DNA of 64,000 bases from Janthinobacterium agaricidamnosum NBRC 102515 = DSM 9628 (GCF_000723165.1 NZ_HG322949.1:839970-903969), one strand, 5' to 3'. Shown: positions 9,685 to 19,127, counted from the first letter of the stretch. Translations and numbers: made by a program. The notes: generated from the sequence alone by a model not told the origin.

Positions 9685-10320
9685 TCACTCAATGTTATGG
9701 CTGTCGTCGGGTGCGCCGCTCAGCAAGGCGCGCAAGCCCGCCATATCGGTGCGCTGCATTTTACCGTCGGCTTTCAGTTTACGCGCGCCGCGCAGGTCGT
9801 CCAGCTCGTACAAGGCGGCATGCACGCCTTCTTTTTGCCACAAGAAACTGACGGTTTCGACAGCATCATAACGCGGACCCTTGAAATGCGGGGTTTCCGA
9901 GATGTCGATCGTCATCTTCTTATTCAATAAGAAGATCTGGACTTCCTTGGCGCTCTCGGCAAACAGTTGCAAATAAATTTCGTCATGCGGCCCGGCCGTG
10001 CCATTCAATACCGCGCCGCTGATCAGCGGATGAAATTGCTGCAAGCCCTGCATCACTTGCAGCGCGATGGTGCGCAACTGGAACAGGCGCGCTGGCTGGC
10101 TGTCGGACAGGAATAGCGCGTTATACAAACGGACTTCGTGTTCGATCTGCGTATTGTCGGGCAAGACTTGCAGCGCCGGCTGGACATCGCCCAGTATTTG
10201 CCGCGCCGCCTTGCGTTTCGCGGTCGCATAGTCGGCGCCGTCTTGCGCAATCAGGCGCGCGGCGGCTGCGGCGATCTCGCTGCGCAGGAGCTGGGTGTCG
10301 TCAAATGCATTCGTCATCAT
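9685..10320 (-). CDS. Conserved hypothetical protein, 211 aa, divergent from mpl
   Basis: A soluble, mostly helical protein (MTNAFDDTQLLRSEIAAAAARLIAQDGADY...) with no catalytic signature that I recognise. A nucleotidyltransferase-like character is suggested by strands such as HDEIYLQLFAESAKEVQIFLLN and the HFKGPRYDAVETVSFLW segment, but this is weak. Tandem ATGs at 10320 and 10317 and another at 10332 are possible starts; GGAG lies next to the last. The gene is divergent from mpl and upstream of the TlpA-like gene. Confidence 0.75.
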   Translation of the reverse strand: MMTNAFDDTQLLRSEIAAAAARLIAQDGADYATAKRKAARQILGDVQPALQVLPDNTQIEHEVRLYNALFLSDSQPARLFQLRTIALQVMQGLQQFHPLISGAVLNGTAGPHDEIYLQLFAESAKEVQIFLLNKKMTIDISETPHFKGPRYDAVETVSFLWQKEGVHAALYELDDLRGARKLKADGKMQRTDMAGLRALLSGAPDDSHNIE

Positions 10321-10413
10321 GCCCAAGATCATACTCCGAAGCAGACAAAACCACCGGGTCGGGTAAAATCTCATACTTACCATTCGCCAGCGCATTCGTT
10401 CGCACTTATTCAC

Positions 10414-11784
10414 ATGCATATTCATATACTCGGCATTTGCGGCACCTTCATGGGCGGCCTCGCAGTATTGGCCAAGGAAGCCGGCCACCGCGTCACCGGC
10501 TGCGACGCCAACGTCTATCCGCCGATGAGCACCCAGCTGGAGGCCCAGGGCATCGAACTGATCCAGGGCTTCGATCCGGAACAAACCAGGCTGGCGCCGG
10601 ATTTGTATGTGATTGGCAATGTCGTGTCGCGCGGTAATCCGCTGGTCGAGGAAATCCTCAACCGCAGCCTGCCTTATGTTTCTGGGCCGCAATGGATGGG
10701 CGAACATATATTAAGCAGCAAGTGGGTACTGGCCGTGGCCGGCACGCATGGCAAGACCACCACCTCGGCGATGCTGGCCTGGATACTGGAAGACGCCGGT
10801 TATGCGCCGGGCTTCCTGATCGGCGGCGTGCCGATGAACTTCGGTATTTCGGCGCGATTGTCCGGCAAAGGCGCCGATTCCGACTTCTTCGTCATTGAAG
10901 CGGATGAATACGACACGGCGTTTTTCGACAAGCGCAGCAAGTTCGTGCATTACCACGCCAAAACGGCGGTGATGAACAACCTCGAATACGACCATGCCGA
11001 CATCTTTCCCGATCTGGGCGCCATCGAAACCCAATTCCACCACCTGGTGCGTACCGTGCCGGGCATCGGCCGGCTGATCGTCAACGGCGATGAAGCGTCG
11101 CTGGAGCGGGTTTTGAAACGCGGTTGCTGGAGCGAAAAGGAAACCTTCGGCAGCGGCGATACCAATTGGCGCATGCAAGAATCGGCGGACGGCAATTTCG
11201 ATGTCTTATTTAATAGCAAGGTCGAAGGCCGCGTCGAATGGACGCTGACCGGCAGGCATAACCGCAGCAATGCGCTGGCGGCGATCGCCGCGGCGCGCCA
11301 TGTCGGCGTGCCGATTGCGCAGGCCGCCAAGTCCTTGTCGACCTTTGAAAACGTCAAGCGCCGCATGGAAGTGCGCGGCGTGGTGAACGATATTACGGTC
11401 TACGACGATTTTGCCCACCATCCGACGGCCATCGCCACCACGGTCAAAGGTTTGCGCCAAAAGCTGGGCCAGGGCAACGGCCGTATCCTGGCGGTACTGG
11501 AGCCGCGTTCCAATACGATGAAGCTGGGGGCGATGAAAGACGCGTTGCCGGGCAGCCTGGCCGACGCCGACCTGGTCTTCGGTTTTGGCAGCCAGGCGGC
11601 GCTGGGCTGGAGCCTGGGCGACGCGCTGGCGCCGCTGGGCAAGATCGCCAGCAGTTTCGACCAGATCGATGCGCTGGTCGCGGCGGTCGTGGCGGCGGCC
11701 CGGCCGGGCGACCAGATCGTGGTGATGAGCAATGGCGGTTTCGGCGGCGTGCACCTGAAATTGCTGGAGGCGCTGGCCCGATGA
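10414..11784 (+). CDS. mpl: UDP-MurNAc:L-Ala-gamma-D-Glu-meso-DAP ligase (murein tripeptide ligase)
   Basis: A 456-residue Mur-ligase. The start MHIHILGICGTFMGGLAVLA at ATG 10414 is typical of Mpl rather than MurC. It has the P-loop GTHGKTTTSAM near residue 110, the NLEYDHADIF motif, the ligase signature RHNRSNALAAIAA and the C-terminal YDDFAHHPTAI segment. It reattaches recycled murein tripeptide to UDP-MurNAc in the cytoplasm. Its stop overlaps the start of the next gene (ATGA at 11781-11784), so a three-gene coupled unit mpl-yqiA-ubiC follows. Confidence 0.95.
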   Translation: MHIHILGICGTFMGGLAVLAKEAGHRVTGCDANVYPPMSTQLEAQGIELIQGFDPEQTRLAPDLYVIGNVVSRGNPLVEEILNRSLPYVSGPQWMGEHILSSKWVLAVAGTHGKTTTSAMLAWILEDAGYAPGFLIGGVPMNFGISARLSGKGADSDFFVIEADEYDTAFFDKRSKFVHYHAKTAVMNNLEYDHADIFPDLGAIETQFHHLVRTVPGIGRLIVNGDEASLERVLKRGCWSEKETFGSGDTNWRMQESADGNFDVLFNSKVEGRVEWTLTGRHNRSNALAAIAAARHVGVPIAQAAKSLSTFENVKRRMEVRGVVNDITVYDDFAHHPTAIATTVKGLRQKLGQGNGRILAVLEPRSNTMKLGAMKDALPGSLADADLVFGFGSQAALGWSLGDALAPLGKIASSFDQIDALVAAVVAAARPGDQIVVMSNGGFGGVHLKLLEALAR

Positions 11785-12359
11785 TTTTGTACCTGCACGG
11801 ATTCCGTTCATCGCCGTCATCGATGAAGGCGCGCCTGATGGCCGGGCGCATGCATGCGCTGGGACGTGGCGCCGAATGGGTGTGCCCGCAATTGCCGGCC
11901 TCGCCGAAAGAGGCGATCGCGCTGGCCCAGTCGCTGGTGCACGGCGTGCCGGCTGGCGAGCTGGCCATCGTCGGTTCGTCGCTGGGCGGGTATTACGCGA
12001 CCTGGCTGGCCGAGCACATCGGTTGCCGGGCGGTCTTGCTGAATCCGGCCATCGTGCCGTTGCAGGATCTCGACCGGCATGTCGGTATCAGCACGCAATT
12101 TCACTCCGACCAGCCGTTTGAATTCAAGCGCGAATACATCGATGAGCTGCGCGCCTTGGCCGTGCCCCGCATCAGCCAGCCGCAGCGTTATTTCCTGATC
12201 GCCGCCACCGGCGATGAAGTGCTCGATTACCGCGACATGGTGGCCCACTACGCCGGCGCATCCCAGCATGTGATCGACGGCAGCGACCATGGCATTGCGG
12301 AATTCGCCGATTATCTGGACCCAGTGCTGGCCTTTTGCGGCATCGAAAGCAGCGTGTGA
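11781..12359 (+). CDS. yqiA: YqiA/YcfP-like alpha/beta-hydrolase (esterase)
   Basis: A 192-residue compact alpha/beta hydrolase opening with MILYLHGFRSSPSS (oxyanion-hole HGF). It has the nucleophile elbow GSSLGGYYA near residue 66, a late acid (TGDEVLDY) and a catalytic His in DGSDHGIAEFADY. YqiA of E. coli is an esterase of unknown physiological substrate. It overlaps mpl by 4 nt and ubiC by 4 nt (GTGA), so all three are translationally coupled. Confidence 0.88.
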   Translation: MILYLHGFRSSPSSMKARLMAGRMHALGRGAEWVCPQLPASPKEAIALAQSLVHGVPAGELAIVGSSLGGYYATWLAEHIGCRAVLLNPAIVPLQDLDRHVGISTQFHSDQPFEFKREYIDELRALAVPRISQPQRYFLIAATGDEVLDYRDMVAHYAGASQHVIDGSDHGIAEFADYLDPVLAFCGIESSV

Positions 12360-12955
12360 GGCCCGGGTCCCTGAGGCAGGTCGCCTGGCACAGTCACATC
12401 AACGCCGTCAACGCGCCGTCCGCGCTGCGCGATTGGCTGAGCAGCCCCGGTTCGCTGACCGCCAAGCTGAAGGCGCACAGCCACGCATTCCGGGTGCAAT
12501 GCCTGCACCAGCAAACCGCGCGCTGTCTCGGCGATGAAGCGCGCATCATCGGCTTGCCCCGCCCGGGCCGGGTGTGGCAGCGCGAAGTGCTGCTCAGGTG
12601 TGATAATAAGCCCGTGGTATTCGCCCATACCGTGGTGCCGATGCAGGCCACCGCCACCGACTGGCCGCTGTTTTCGGCATTGGGCGAACGTTCGCTGGGC
12701 ACTACCCTGTTCGGCGACCGCATGGTGCGGCGCGGTACACTGGCATATGCGCGCCTGCGCGGCGGCCATCCGCTGGCGCAAAGAGCGCTGGCCGCGCTGG
12801 GCCGGCTAGTTGGCCAGGAAAGAATGTTATATGCGCGGCGCTGTTTATATCAGCGTCACCAAGGATTGCTGCTGGTAACGGAAGTCTTCTTGCCTGAGGT
12901 ACTGACACTGACGCCGGTACCGCCAGGCTTGATCTTGCCTGCAAACGAAATTTAA
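12356..12955 (+). CDS. ubiC: Chorismate--pyruvate lyase
   Basis: A 199-residue protein from GTG 12356, which overlaps the yqiA stop; a TTG at 12335 is an alternative. It has UbiC features: the N-terminal segment ALRDWLSSPGSLTAKLK, WQREVLLRCDNKPVVFAHTVVP in the middle, LGTTLFGDRMVRRG and a C-terminal RRCLYQRHQGLLLVTEVFLPE. UbiC converts chorismate to 4-hydroxybenzoate plus pyruvate, the first committed step of ubiquinone synthesis. A nearby ubiA is not present in the window. Confidence 0.9.
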   Translation: MRPGSLRQVAWHSHINAVNAPSALRDWLSSPGSLTAKLKAHSHAFRVQCLHQQTARCLGDEARIIGLPRPGRVWQREVLLRCDNKPVVFAHTVVPMQATATDWPLFSALGERSLGTTLFGDRMVRRGTLAYARLRGGHPLAQRALAALGRLVGQERMLYARRCLYQRHQGLLLVTEVFLPEVLTLTPVPPGLILPANEI

Positions 12956-12973
12956 TGAGTAAAATATAAGAAT

Positions 12974-15037
12974 ATGGCAATGAATCTATTTTTTGAAGAA
13001 TCCGGCGATTTCAAGGTCGGCACGGTATTGTCGCAAGCGGGCGAGGCGTATCAGGTGGAAATGGCCAGCGGCAAGCGCAGCAAGGTCAAGATCAAGGATG
13101 TGCTGTTGCAATACGAAAAACCCGGCCCGGCCGAATTGCAGGACAAGGCCAGGGAAGTATCGGCCGAGATCGATCTTGATTTCCTGTGGGAAGTCGCGGG
13201 TGAGGAGGAATTCGGCTTTGCCGAGCTGGGCGCCGAATATTTCGGCCACCCGCCATTGCCGCACGAGGCGGCCGGCCTGATTCTCAGCCTGCATACCGCC
13301 CCCGTCTATTTTTACAAGAAGGGCCGCGGCCGTTACAAGGCGGCGCCGGAAGCGGCGTTGAAAGCCGCGCTGGCCGGGATTGAAAAGAAAAAGCAGCAAG
13401 CAGTGGTGCAAGCCGCTTATGTCGAGCAATTGAAGGCCAATCAGTTGCCGGAATCCATGAAAAGCATGGTGCTGCAATTATTGTTCAAGCCGGACAAGAA
13501 CACCATCGAATACAAGGCGCTGGAAGCAGCGTGCAACGACTTGCATGCGAGTGCGCCGCGCTTGATGCTGGCGACTGGCGGCATCGCTTCGCCGAAACAA
13601 TTGCATATGTCGAAGTTCCTGTTCGAGAATTTCCCGAAAGGCGCCGGTTTCCCCGAGGTGCCGGTGCCGGCCGTGCCAAACAAGCTGCCGTTGGCCGAGG
13701 TGAGCGCTTTTTCGATCGACGATGTGACCACCACCGAGATCGATGACGCTTTTTCGGTCGTCAAGCTCGATGATGGCATGGTGCGGGTCGGGATTCATAT
13801 CGCCGCGCCGGGCCTGGGTATTCGCCCTGACGATGTGATCGACAAGATCGCGCGTCAGCGCATGTCGACCGTGTATATGCCAGGCGACAAGATCACCATG
13901 TTGCCGGATGAAATAGTCAATGCGTTCACTTTGGCCGAAGGCAAGGCTTGCCCGGCCTTGTCGCTGTACGCGACGCTGGATCCGGCCGACTGGAGCGTGC
14001 TGAGCACCGAAACCCGCGCCGAACTGGTGCCGATCACCAGCAATTTGCGGCATAACCAGCTCGACGATCTGGTCAATGAAGAAACCCTGGTCAGCGGCGA
14101 CGGCGAGTACGCCCACAAGGCCGAGCTGATGCTGCTGTGGCCGTGGGTGCAGCAGCTGGAACAGGGCCGCATGAAAAAGCGCGAAGGTTTCGGCTTGAAG
14201 CCGGAGCAAAACAACCGCGTCGATTTCAACTTCTATGTCGAAGACGACGTCGTCACCGTGGCGCGCCGCAAGCGTGGCGCGCCGCTGGACAAGATCGTCG
14301 CCGAGCTGATGATTTTTGCCAATAGCACCTGGGGCAAGCTGATGCACGACCATGGCGTGCCGGGCATTTACCGCAGCCAGGGCGGCGGCACCGGCGGTGG
14401 CTGGGCGGCCAAGATGCAAGTGCGCATGGTGACCCATGCCGCGCCGCATCAAGGCTTGGGCGTCGATCAATATGCGTGGAGCACCTCGCCGTTGCGCCGT
14501 TATACCGACCTGGTCAATCAATGGCAAATCCTGGCCTGCGCCGAACATGGCGTCACCGCGCCGCTGGTGGCGCCGTTCAAGCCGCGCGACGCCAACCTGT
14601 TCGCGATCGTGTCGGCGTTCGACGCCGCGTATGCCGCGTATGGCGACTTCCAGTCGAATATGGAACGTTACTGGTGCTTGCGCTGGCTGGGCCAGGAAGA
14701 GGCGCGCCAGGTCGACGCGGTGGTGTTGAAAGATGAAATCCTGCGCCTGGTCGACATTCCGCTGGTCATCAAGTTGCCGGGCATGCCATCGGTGGCGCGC
14801 GGCACGCAAGTCAAGCTCGACATCTTGCGCTGGGATGAGGTGGACCTGACGATCGAAGCGCGCTTGCTGGAAATCGCCGCCCAGCCGGACGTGGCGGTGG
14901 ATGCCGAGCTGGATTATGAGGATGAGGCCGAGGGCGAAGCCGGTGCTGAAAGCGATGACGCCAAGGCCGCCGTTGACGTGCCGGAGCTTGCTGAATCGTC
15001 CGCTGAACCGGTCACCAGCGAGCCGGTGGCTGAATAA
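12974..15037 (+). CDS. RNase II/RNB family 3'-5' exoribonuclease
   Basis: A 687-residue protein. The central RNB domain carries the catalytic acidic motif FSIDDVTTTEIDDAF near residues 244-258, and later a tract equivalent to the RNB closing motif, WSTSPLRRYTDLVNQWQ. Compared with E. coli RNase II the N-terminal cold-shock domains are divergent, and the C-terminus ends in about 45 mostly acidic residues. It is a probable processive exoribonuclease in mRNA turnover. ATG 12974 is used; a second ATG two codons on is equally possible. Exact orthology (rnb or another RNB subgroup) is not decided. Confidence 0.87.
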   Translation: MAMNLFFEESGDFKVGTVLSQAGEAYQVEMASGKRSKVKIKDVLLQYEKPGPAELQDKAREVSAEIDLDFLWEVAGEEEFGFAELGAEYFGHPPLPHEAAGLILSLHTAPVYFYKKGRGRYKAAPEAALKAALAGIEKKKQQAVVQAAYVEQLKANQLPESMKSMVLQLLFKPDKNTIEYKALEAACNDLHASAPRLMLATGGIASPKQLHMSKFLFENFPKGAGFPEVPVPAVPNKLPLAEVSAFSIDDVTTTEIDDAFSVVKLDDGMVRVGIHIAAPGLGIRPDDVIDKIARQRMSTVYMPGDKITMLPDEIVNAFTLAEGKACPALSLYATLDPADWSVLSTETRAELVPITSNLRHNQLDDLVNEETLVSGDGEYAHKAELMLLWPWVQQLEQGRMKKREGFGLKPEQNNRVDFNFYVEDDVVTVARRKRGAPLDKIVAELMIFANSTWGKLMHDHGVPGIYRSQGGGTGGGWAAKMQVRMVTHAAPHQGLGVDQYAWSTSPLRRYTDLVNQWQILACAEHGVTAPLVAPFKPRDANLFAIVSAFDAAYAAYGDFQSNMERYWCLRWLGQEEARQVDAVVLKDEILRLVDIPLVIKLPGMPSVARGTQVKLDILRWDEVDLTIEARLLEIAAQPDVAVDAELDYEDEAEGEAGAESDDAKAAVDVPELAESSAEPVTSEPVAE

Positions 15038-15039
15038 GG

Positions 15040-15080
15040 GCCTATCCCGGTAGTGAGCGCATTCATCTGCCGGAATAGGC
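15040..15080. repeat. Inverted repeat downstream of the RNB nuclease gene
   Basis: Arms GCCTATCCCGG (15040-15050) and CCGGAATAGGC (15070-15080) pair over 10 of 11 positions with a 19-nt loop. It begins two bases after the nuclease stop codon. There is no T run, so it may be a Rho-independent-like stem that stabilises the mRNA 3' end or a REP-like element, not a standard terminator. Confidence 0.6.
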
Positions 15081-15180
15081 TCTACGCCGGCAGGGCGGTG
15101 CGAAAAACTCCAATCCGCGCCGCCCTTGACGTAGAATTCAGCCATTCTTTTGACGTAACGAAATCAATGCTGGGTTGCGC

Positions 15181-16065
15181 GTGAAGTCTTTTCAACAAAA
15201 TCGTTTCCTGATCATCGCTGTTGCGGTATCGCTGCTGGCGCATGGCGCTTTGCTGGCGGTGCACTTTGTCGCGCCGGTACCGAACAAGGTCGAGGCCACC
15301 GATCCCGGCATGGAAGTGATTCTGGTCAACGCCAAGCACACCAGCAAGCCGCTCAAGGCGGAGGCGCTGGCGCAAGCGAACCTGGATGGCGGCGGTAATG
15401 CCGATCAAGGCCGCGCCAAGTCGCCGCTGCCGGATTTGCACAAGATGGAAAACGGCGACAGCATCCAGGCCAGCGCGCGCCGCATTGCCGAGCTGGAGCA
15501 GCGGCAAGCAGAGTTGCTGACGCAAGCGAAGAACAATACCTTCGCGGCGCCGCCGATCACGGAAAAGAACAAACCCGATCCGACCCCGACCGGCGCGGAC
15601 TTGCTGGAAACCAGCAAGGCGCTGGCGCGCATGACGGCGGAAATCAGCCAGACGGTGGAAGACCAGAACAAGCGCCCCCGTAAAACCTTCATTACGCCGA
15701 GCACGCAAGAAGTCGGTTATGCGATGTATTACAAGACCTTGCAAAAGCGCATAGAAGAAATCGGCACGCTGAACTTTCCGCAAAAGAACGGCCGCAAGCT
15801 GTATGGCGAGCTGGTGGTGTATATCCCGATTTTCCAGGATGGCACGATTTACCAGAAAGAGGGCGGCGCCCGGGTCGAGAAAAGTTCCGGCAACCCGGCG
15901 CTGGACAATGCCGCGCTGGCCATCGTGCGCCGCGCCGCGCCGTTTGGGAAATTCCCGCCGAACATGCTGTCGAACGATAAGGATGACTTGTGGGTCATCA
16001 TTACCCGCTTTAAATTTACCCGCGAAGAAACAATGGAAGCTAACCTGACTGGCGACGGCAATTGA
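15181..16065 (+). CDS. TonB family energy-transducing protein
   Basis: A 294-residue protein with an N-terminal membrane anchor (about residues 8-28; [21 protein letters not shown]) and a C-terminal TonB-like domain ([20 protein letters not shown] through [22 protein letters not shown]). The usual Pro/Lys-rich spacer is replaced by a Gln/Glu/Lys/Ala-rich, probably helical stretch (about 90-165). TonB proteins couple the proton motive force through ExbBD to outer-membrane receptors; no exbBD is nearby. GTG 15181 has a GGG at 15172-15174; TTG 15175 is the alternative. The stop overlaps the aroE start (TGATG). Confidence 0.85.
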   Translation: MKSFQQNRFLIIAVAVSLLAHGALLAVHFVAPVPNKVEATDPGMEVILVNAKHTSKPLKAEALAQANLDGGGNADQGRAKSPLPDLHKMENGDSIQASARRIAELEQRQAELLTQAKNNTFAAPPITEKNKPDPTPTGADLLETSKALARMTAEISQTVEDQNKRPRKTFITPSTQEVGYAMYYKTLQKRIEEIGTLNFPQKNGRKLYGELVVYIPIFQDGTIYQKEGGARVEKSSGNPALDNAALAIVRRAAPFGKFPPNMLSNDKDDLWVIITRFKFTREETMEANLTGDGN

Positions 16066-16898
16066 TGGGCGCCGACCGTTATTGCGTATTCGGCAATCCG
16101 ATCGCCCACAGCAAGTCGCCCGAGATCCACGCCGCATTCGCGGTCCAGACCGGCGCAAACATTGCCTATGAACGCAGGCTGGCCCCGCTCGACGGTTTTG
16201 CGGCCGCCGTGATGGACTTTGCCGACGAAGGTGGCAAGGGCGCCAATGTCACCGTGCCGTTCAAGCTCGACGCTTGCGCGCTGTCCTCGGCGCTGACGAT
16301 ACGGGCCCAGGCGGCCGGCGCCGTCAACACGCTGCAATTCACCGAACACGGCATCGTCGGCGACAATACCGACGGCGCCGGCCTGGTGGCCGATATCGTC
16401 GTCAATGCCGGCGTGGCCATCAGTGGCAAGCGCATCTTGCTGCTGGGCGCGGGCGGCGCGGCGCGCGGCGTGGTCTTGCCGATCCTGGAACACCGGCCGT
16501 CGCAATTGGTGATCGCCAACCGTACCGTGGCCACCGCCGCAGGGCTGGTGCAGCAATTTTCGGCGCTGGGCGGCCAGGATGTGGTGTCGGCTTGCGGTTT
16601 CGACCAGCTCGACGGCGCCTTCGATATCGTCATCAACGCCACCTCGGCCAGCCTGAGCGCGGACTTGCCGCCAATAGCGCCATCGGTATTCGGCCCGGCC
16701 ACGCTGGCGCTGGACATGATGTATGGCAAGGAGCCTACCGTCTTCATGCAATTTGCCGCCGAATATGGCGCGCAGGTGCGCGACGGCCTCGGCATGCTGG
16801 TCGAGCAGGCGGCGGAAGCGTTTTTCGTGTGGCGCGGTGTGCGGCCGGACACCGCTGACTTGCTGGTCCGCATGCGCGCCAGCTTGGGAACAAGTTGA
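16065..16898 (+). CDS. aroE: Shikimate dehydrogenase
   Basis: A 277-residue protein starting at ATG 16065. It has [18 protein letters not shown] at the N-terminus (shikimate-binding SKS), NVTVPFK near residues 61-67 with the catalytic Lys, DNTDGAGLV, the NADP-binding GAGGAARG near residue 127 and NRT. It reduces 3-dehydroshikimate to shikimate. Both its start and its stop overlap the neighbours by one base (TGATG), coupling it to tonB and mtgA. Confidence 0.97.
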   Translation: MGADRYCVFGNPIAHSKSPEIHAAFAVQTGANIAYERRLAPLDGFAAAVMDFADEGGKGANVTVPFKLDACALSSALTIRAQAAGAVNTLQFTEHGIVGDNTDGAGLVADIVVNAGVAISGKRILLLGAGGAARGVVLPILEHRPSQLVIANRTVATAAGLVQQFSALGGQDVVSACGFDQLDGAFDIVINATSASLSADLPPIAPSVFGPATLALDMMYGKEPTVFMQFAAEYGAQVRDGLGMLVEQAAEAFFVWRGVRPDTADLLVRMRASLGTS

Positions 16899-17611
16899 TG
16901 GCCAAGGCGCGCAAGTCCGGCAGCCGTTATGGCTGGGTCAAATGGGTCTTCCTGCTGCCGCTGCTGGCGTTTTTCGTCGTACAGCTCTATTTCTTCCTGC
17001 AAATCTGGTGGTGGGTCGACCATAATCCGGGCAGCACGTCTTTCATGCGCGAGCAATTATCGGTCTTGCAAGAAAAGAATCCGCATGCCGTCTTGCAGCA
17101 CACCTGGGTGCCGTACAACCGTATTTCGACCAATTTGAAGCGCGCCATCATCGCTTCGGAAGACGCCAATTTTTCCGAGCATGAAGGCGTCGATTGGGAT
17201 GCCCTGCAAAAAGCGTATGAAAAAAATAGCAAAAAGCACAAAGTGGTGTCCGGCGGCTCGACCATCACCCAGCAACTGGCGAAGAACCTGTTCTTGTCCG
17301 GCTCGCGCAGTTATCTCCGCAAGGGCCAGGAATTGATCATCACGTATATGCTGGAAACGTTGATGGACAAGGACCGCATCTTTGAAATCTACCTGAACGT
17401 AGTCGAGTTCGGTACCGGCATCTTCGGCGCCGAAGCCGCATCGCGCCACTATTACAATATCAGCGCCGCCAACCTGGGCGCCAGCCAGGCCGCCAAGCTG
17501 GCGGTGATGTTGCCGAACCCGCGTTTCTTCGACAAGCACCGCGATTCCGGCTACCTGGCGCGGCGCACCGGCGTCATCCTGCGCCGCATGGGTTCCGCCG
17601 AATTACCATAA
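16898..17611 (+). CDS. mtgA: Monofunctional biosynthetic peptidoglycan transglycosylase
   Basis: A 237-residue protein with one N-terminal membrane helix (about residues 12-33) and a GT51 glycosyltransferase domain: [21 protein letters not shown] (catalytic Glu), [17 protein letters not shown] and [13 protein letters not shown]. There is no transpeptidase domain. It polymerises lipid II into glycan strands on the periplasmic side. It follows aroE with a 1-nt overlap, a conserved betaproteobacterial pair. Confidence 0.96.
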   Translation: MAKARKSGSRYGWVKWVFLLPLLAFFVVQLYFFLQIWWWVDHNPGSTSFMREQLSVLQEKNPHAVLQHTWVPYNRISTNLKRAIIASEDANFSEHEGVDWDALQKAYEKNSKKHKVVSGGSTITQQLAKNLFLSGSRSYLRKGQELIITYMLETLMDKDRIFEIYLNVVEFGTGIFGAEAASRHYYNISAANLGASQAAKLAVMLPNPRFFDKHRDSGYLARRTGVILRRMGSAELP

Positions 17612-17737
17612 GGGATATAAAAAAGCGCGTTTCAGGGGTGGTCGTCAAAAGGGCTTTGCGAGTACACTTGCGCTGTTTCGATTTTGGCGCAATGCGCCAG
17701 CACCTATCACGATAATTCATTCTGGCTGAGAGCGCGC

Positions 17738-18706
17738 ATGATCAATGTCTTTGTTTTACAAAATGGCCGGCTCAACCAGGTACCCATCGACAGTCGCACG
17801 GATCTGGAAAACGTCGAGCCGGTCTGGGTCGACCTGACCGACCCGAACGACGATGAGCGGGCCTGGGTCAAGGCCATTTACGGCGTGACGCTGCCGGGCG
17901 AAGACGAAGTCAAGGACATCGAGGCGTCGGCGCGTTATTACGAAGCGGAAAACGGCGACTTGCACCTGCGCACCGATTTCCTGCTGGAAGAAGACGACGG
18001 CCCGTCGCGCATCGTCACCGTGGCGTTCATTCTTGCCAAGAAAATGCTGTTCTCGGTGCACACCGACGACTTGCCGGTATTCCGCCTGGTGCGCATGCGC
18101 GCCCGTTCCCGTCCCGGCTCGATCGCCGACTATATGGACGTGCTGCTCGACCTGTACGCCACCGACGCCGAATATTCGGCCGACGCGCTGGAAGGCATCT
18201 ACCAAAACCTGGAAGAAGTCAGCGGTCGCGTGCTGCAAGAAGAATTCACCGACCAGGACGCGGCCGCCGCACTGAATTCGATTGCCCACGAGGAAGACTT
18301 GAATGGCCGCATCCGCCGCAACATGATGGATACGCGGCGCGCGGTCAGCTTCTTGATGCGCGGACGGCTGCTCAATTCCGAGCAATTCGAAGAAGCGCGA
18401 CAAATCCTGCGCGACATCGAATCGCTGGACGGCCACACGTCTTTCCTGTTCGATAAGATCAACTTCCTGATGGATGCGACCGTCGGTTTCATCAACATCA
18501 ACCAGAACAAGATCATCAAGATCTTCTCGGTGGCCAGCGTGGCCTTCCTGCCGCCGACGCTGATCGCCTCGATCTACGGCATGAACTTCCGGGGCTGGTT
18601 CCCGGAACTGGACTGGACGCTGGGTTATCCGTTTGCGCTGCTGCTGATGGTGACCAGCGCGATCGCGCCGTTCTGGTATTTCAGGCGCAGGGGGTGGTTG
18701 AAGTAG
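17738..18706 (+). CDS. corA: CorA-type magnesium/cobalt transporter
   Basis: A 322-residue protein from ATG 17738; upstream in-frame codons lack family support. It has a cytoplasmic alpha/beta N-domain, a long helix and two C-terminal membrane helices with the selectivity motif YGMNF at the end of the first, and a basic C-terminus (FRRRGWLK). CorA forms a pentameric Mg2+ channel in the inner membrane. It is the last host-like gene before GC content drops sharply at about 18710. Confidence 0.95.
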   Translation: MINVFVLQNGRLNQVPIDSRTDLENVEPVWVDLTDPNDDERAWVKAIYGVTLPGEDEVKDIEASARYYEAENGDLHLRTDFLLEEDDGPSRIVTVAFILAKKMLFSVHTDDLPVFRLVRMRARSRPGSIADYMDVLLDLYATDAEYSADALEGIYQNLEEVSGRVLQEEFTDQDAAAALNSIAHEEDLNGRIRRNMMDTRRAVSFLMRGRLLNSEQFEEARQILRDIESLDGHTSFLFDKINFLMDATVGFININQNKIIKIFSVASVAFLPPTLIASIYGMNFRGWFPELDWTLGYPFALLLMVTSAIAPFWYFRRRGWLK

Positions 18707-18726
18707 GAAGTTTTATATGAATAGAC

Positions 18727-18761
18727 GCTCTTATAAATTTATATCTTAAATTTATAAGAGC
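18727..18761. terminator. 15-bp perfect inverted repeat between convergent corA and RHS immunity gene
   Basis: Arms 18727-18741 and 18747-18761 are perfectly complementary over 15 bp with a 5-nt loop and are AT-rich. They lie 20 bp past corA and 7 bp past the end of the opposing small gene, so the hairpin is placed to end both transcripts. A long T run is absent, so the terminator reading is probable, not certain. Confidence 0.7.
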
Positions 18762-18767
18762 AGGCAA

Positions 18768-19082
18768 TTAGCCAAGCCAATTCGATCCATTTGAATTTCC
18801 ACCAAAGCAACTTTCTACAACTTGCCCTTTCCGCTTCAAACCTATCACCCAAGAATAATCATCATCTCTTTGTGGCATAATCTGATTTAAAAATTCACCT
18901 ATTATTTTTATTGATGAATTCACTTCATTTTCATCAAAGTTGTCGATTTTTATTGAGATAAAGAGAAGTTGAAAGTCATCTTGTATTTCGTGATAAATTA
19001 TATCTTTTGGAAAGGGGGTTTTTTTTGTGATTGTGTCTAAGATTTTTTCTATCAAATTTTTATCTATGAGGATTTTTTTCAT
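18768..19082 (-). CDS. Probable immunity protein of the RHS toxin (104 aa)
   Basis: A small, AT-rich gene (by eye about one third G+C, against more than 60% in flanking core genes) encoding a soluble, acidic/lysine-rich protein (MKKILIDKNLIEKILDTITK...) that ends GLKRKGQVVESCFGGNSNGS. It starts 45 bp downstream of the RHS gene with the distinct C-terminal tip, on the same strand. In polymorphic toxin loci this is the usual position of the cognate immunity gene; that is the only basis for the call. I do not recognise a family. The Shine-Dalgarno is weak. Confidence 0.6.
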   Translation of the reverse strand: MKKILIDKNLIEKILDTITKKTPFPKDIIYHEIQDDFQLLFISIKIDNFDENEVNSSIKIIGEFLNQIMPQRDDDYSWVIGLKRKGQVVESCFGGNSNGSNWLG

Positions 19083-19127
19083 TTTTTGAGTACTTTGTTT
19101 TTGAGGATTTTTTAATTGTGGAGATGG

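Noticed and set aside
15040..15080. Inverted repeat after the RNB gene as a normal terminator
   Set aside because: The loop is long and no T run follows, so it is listed as a repeat instead.
13478..15145. 555-codon minus-strand ORF opposite the RNB nuclease gene
   Set aside because: Antisense shadow of a gene with clear catalytic motifs; its product is a His/Arg/Gln-rich sequence with no domain.
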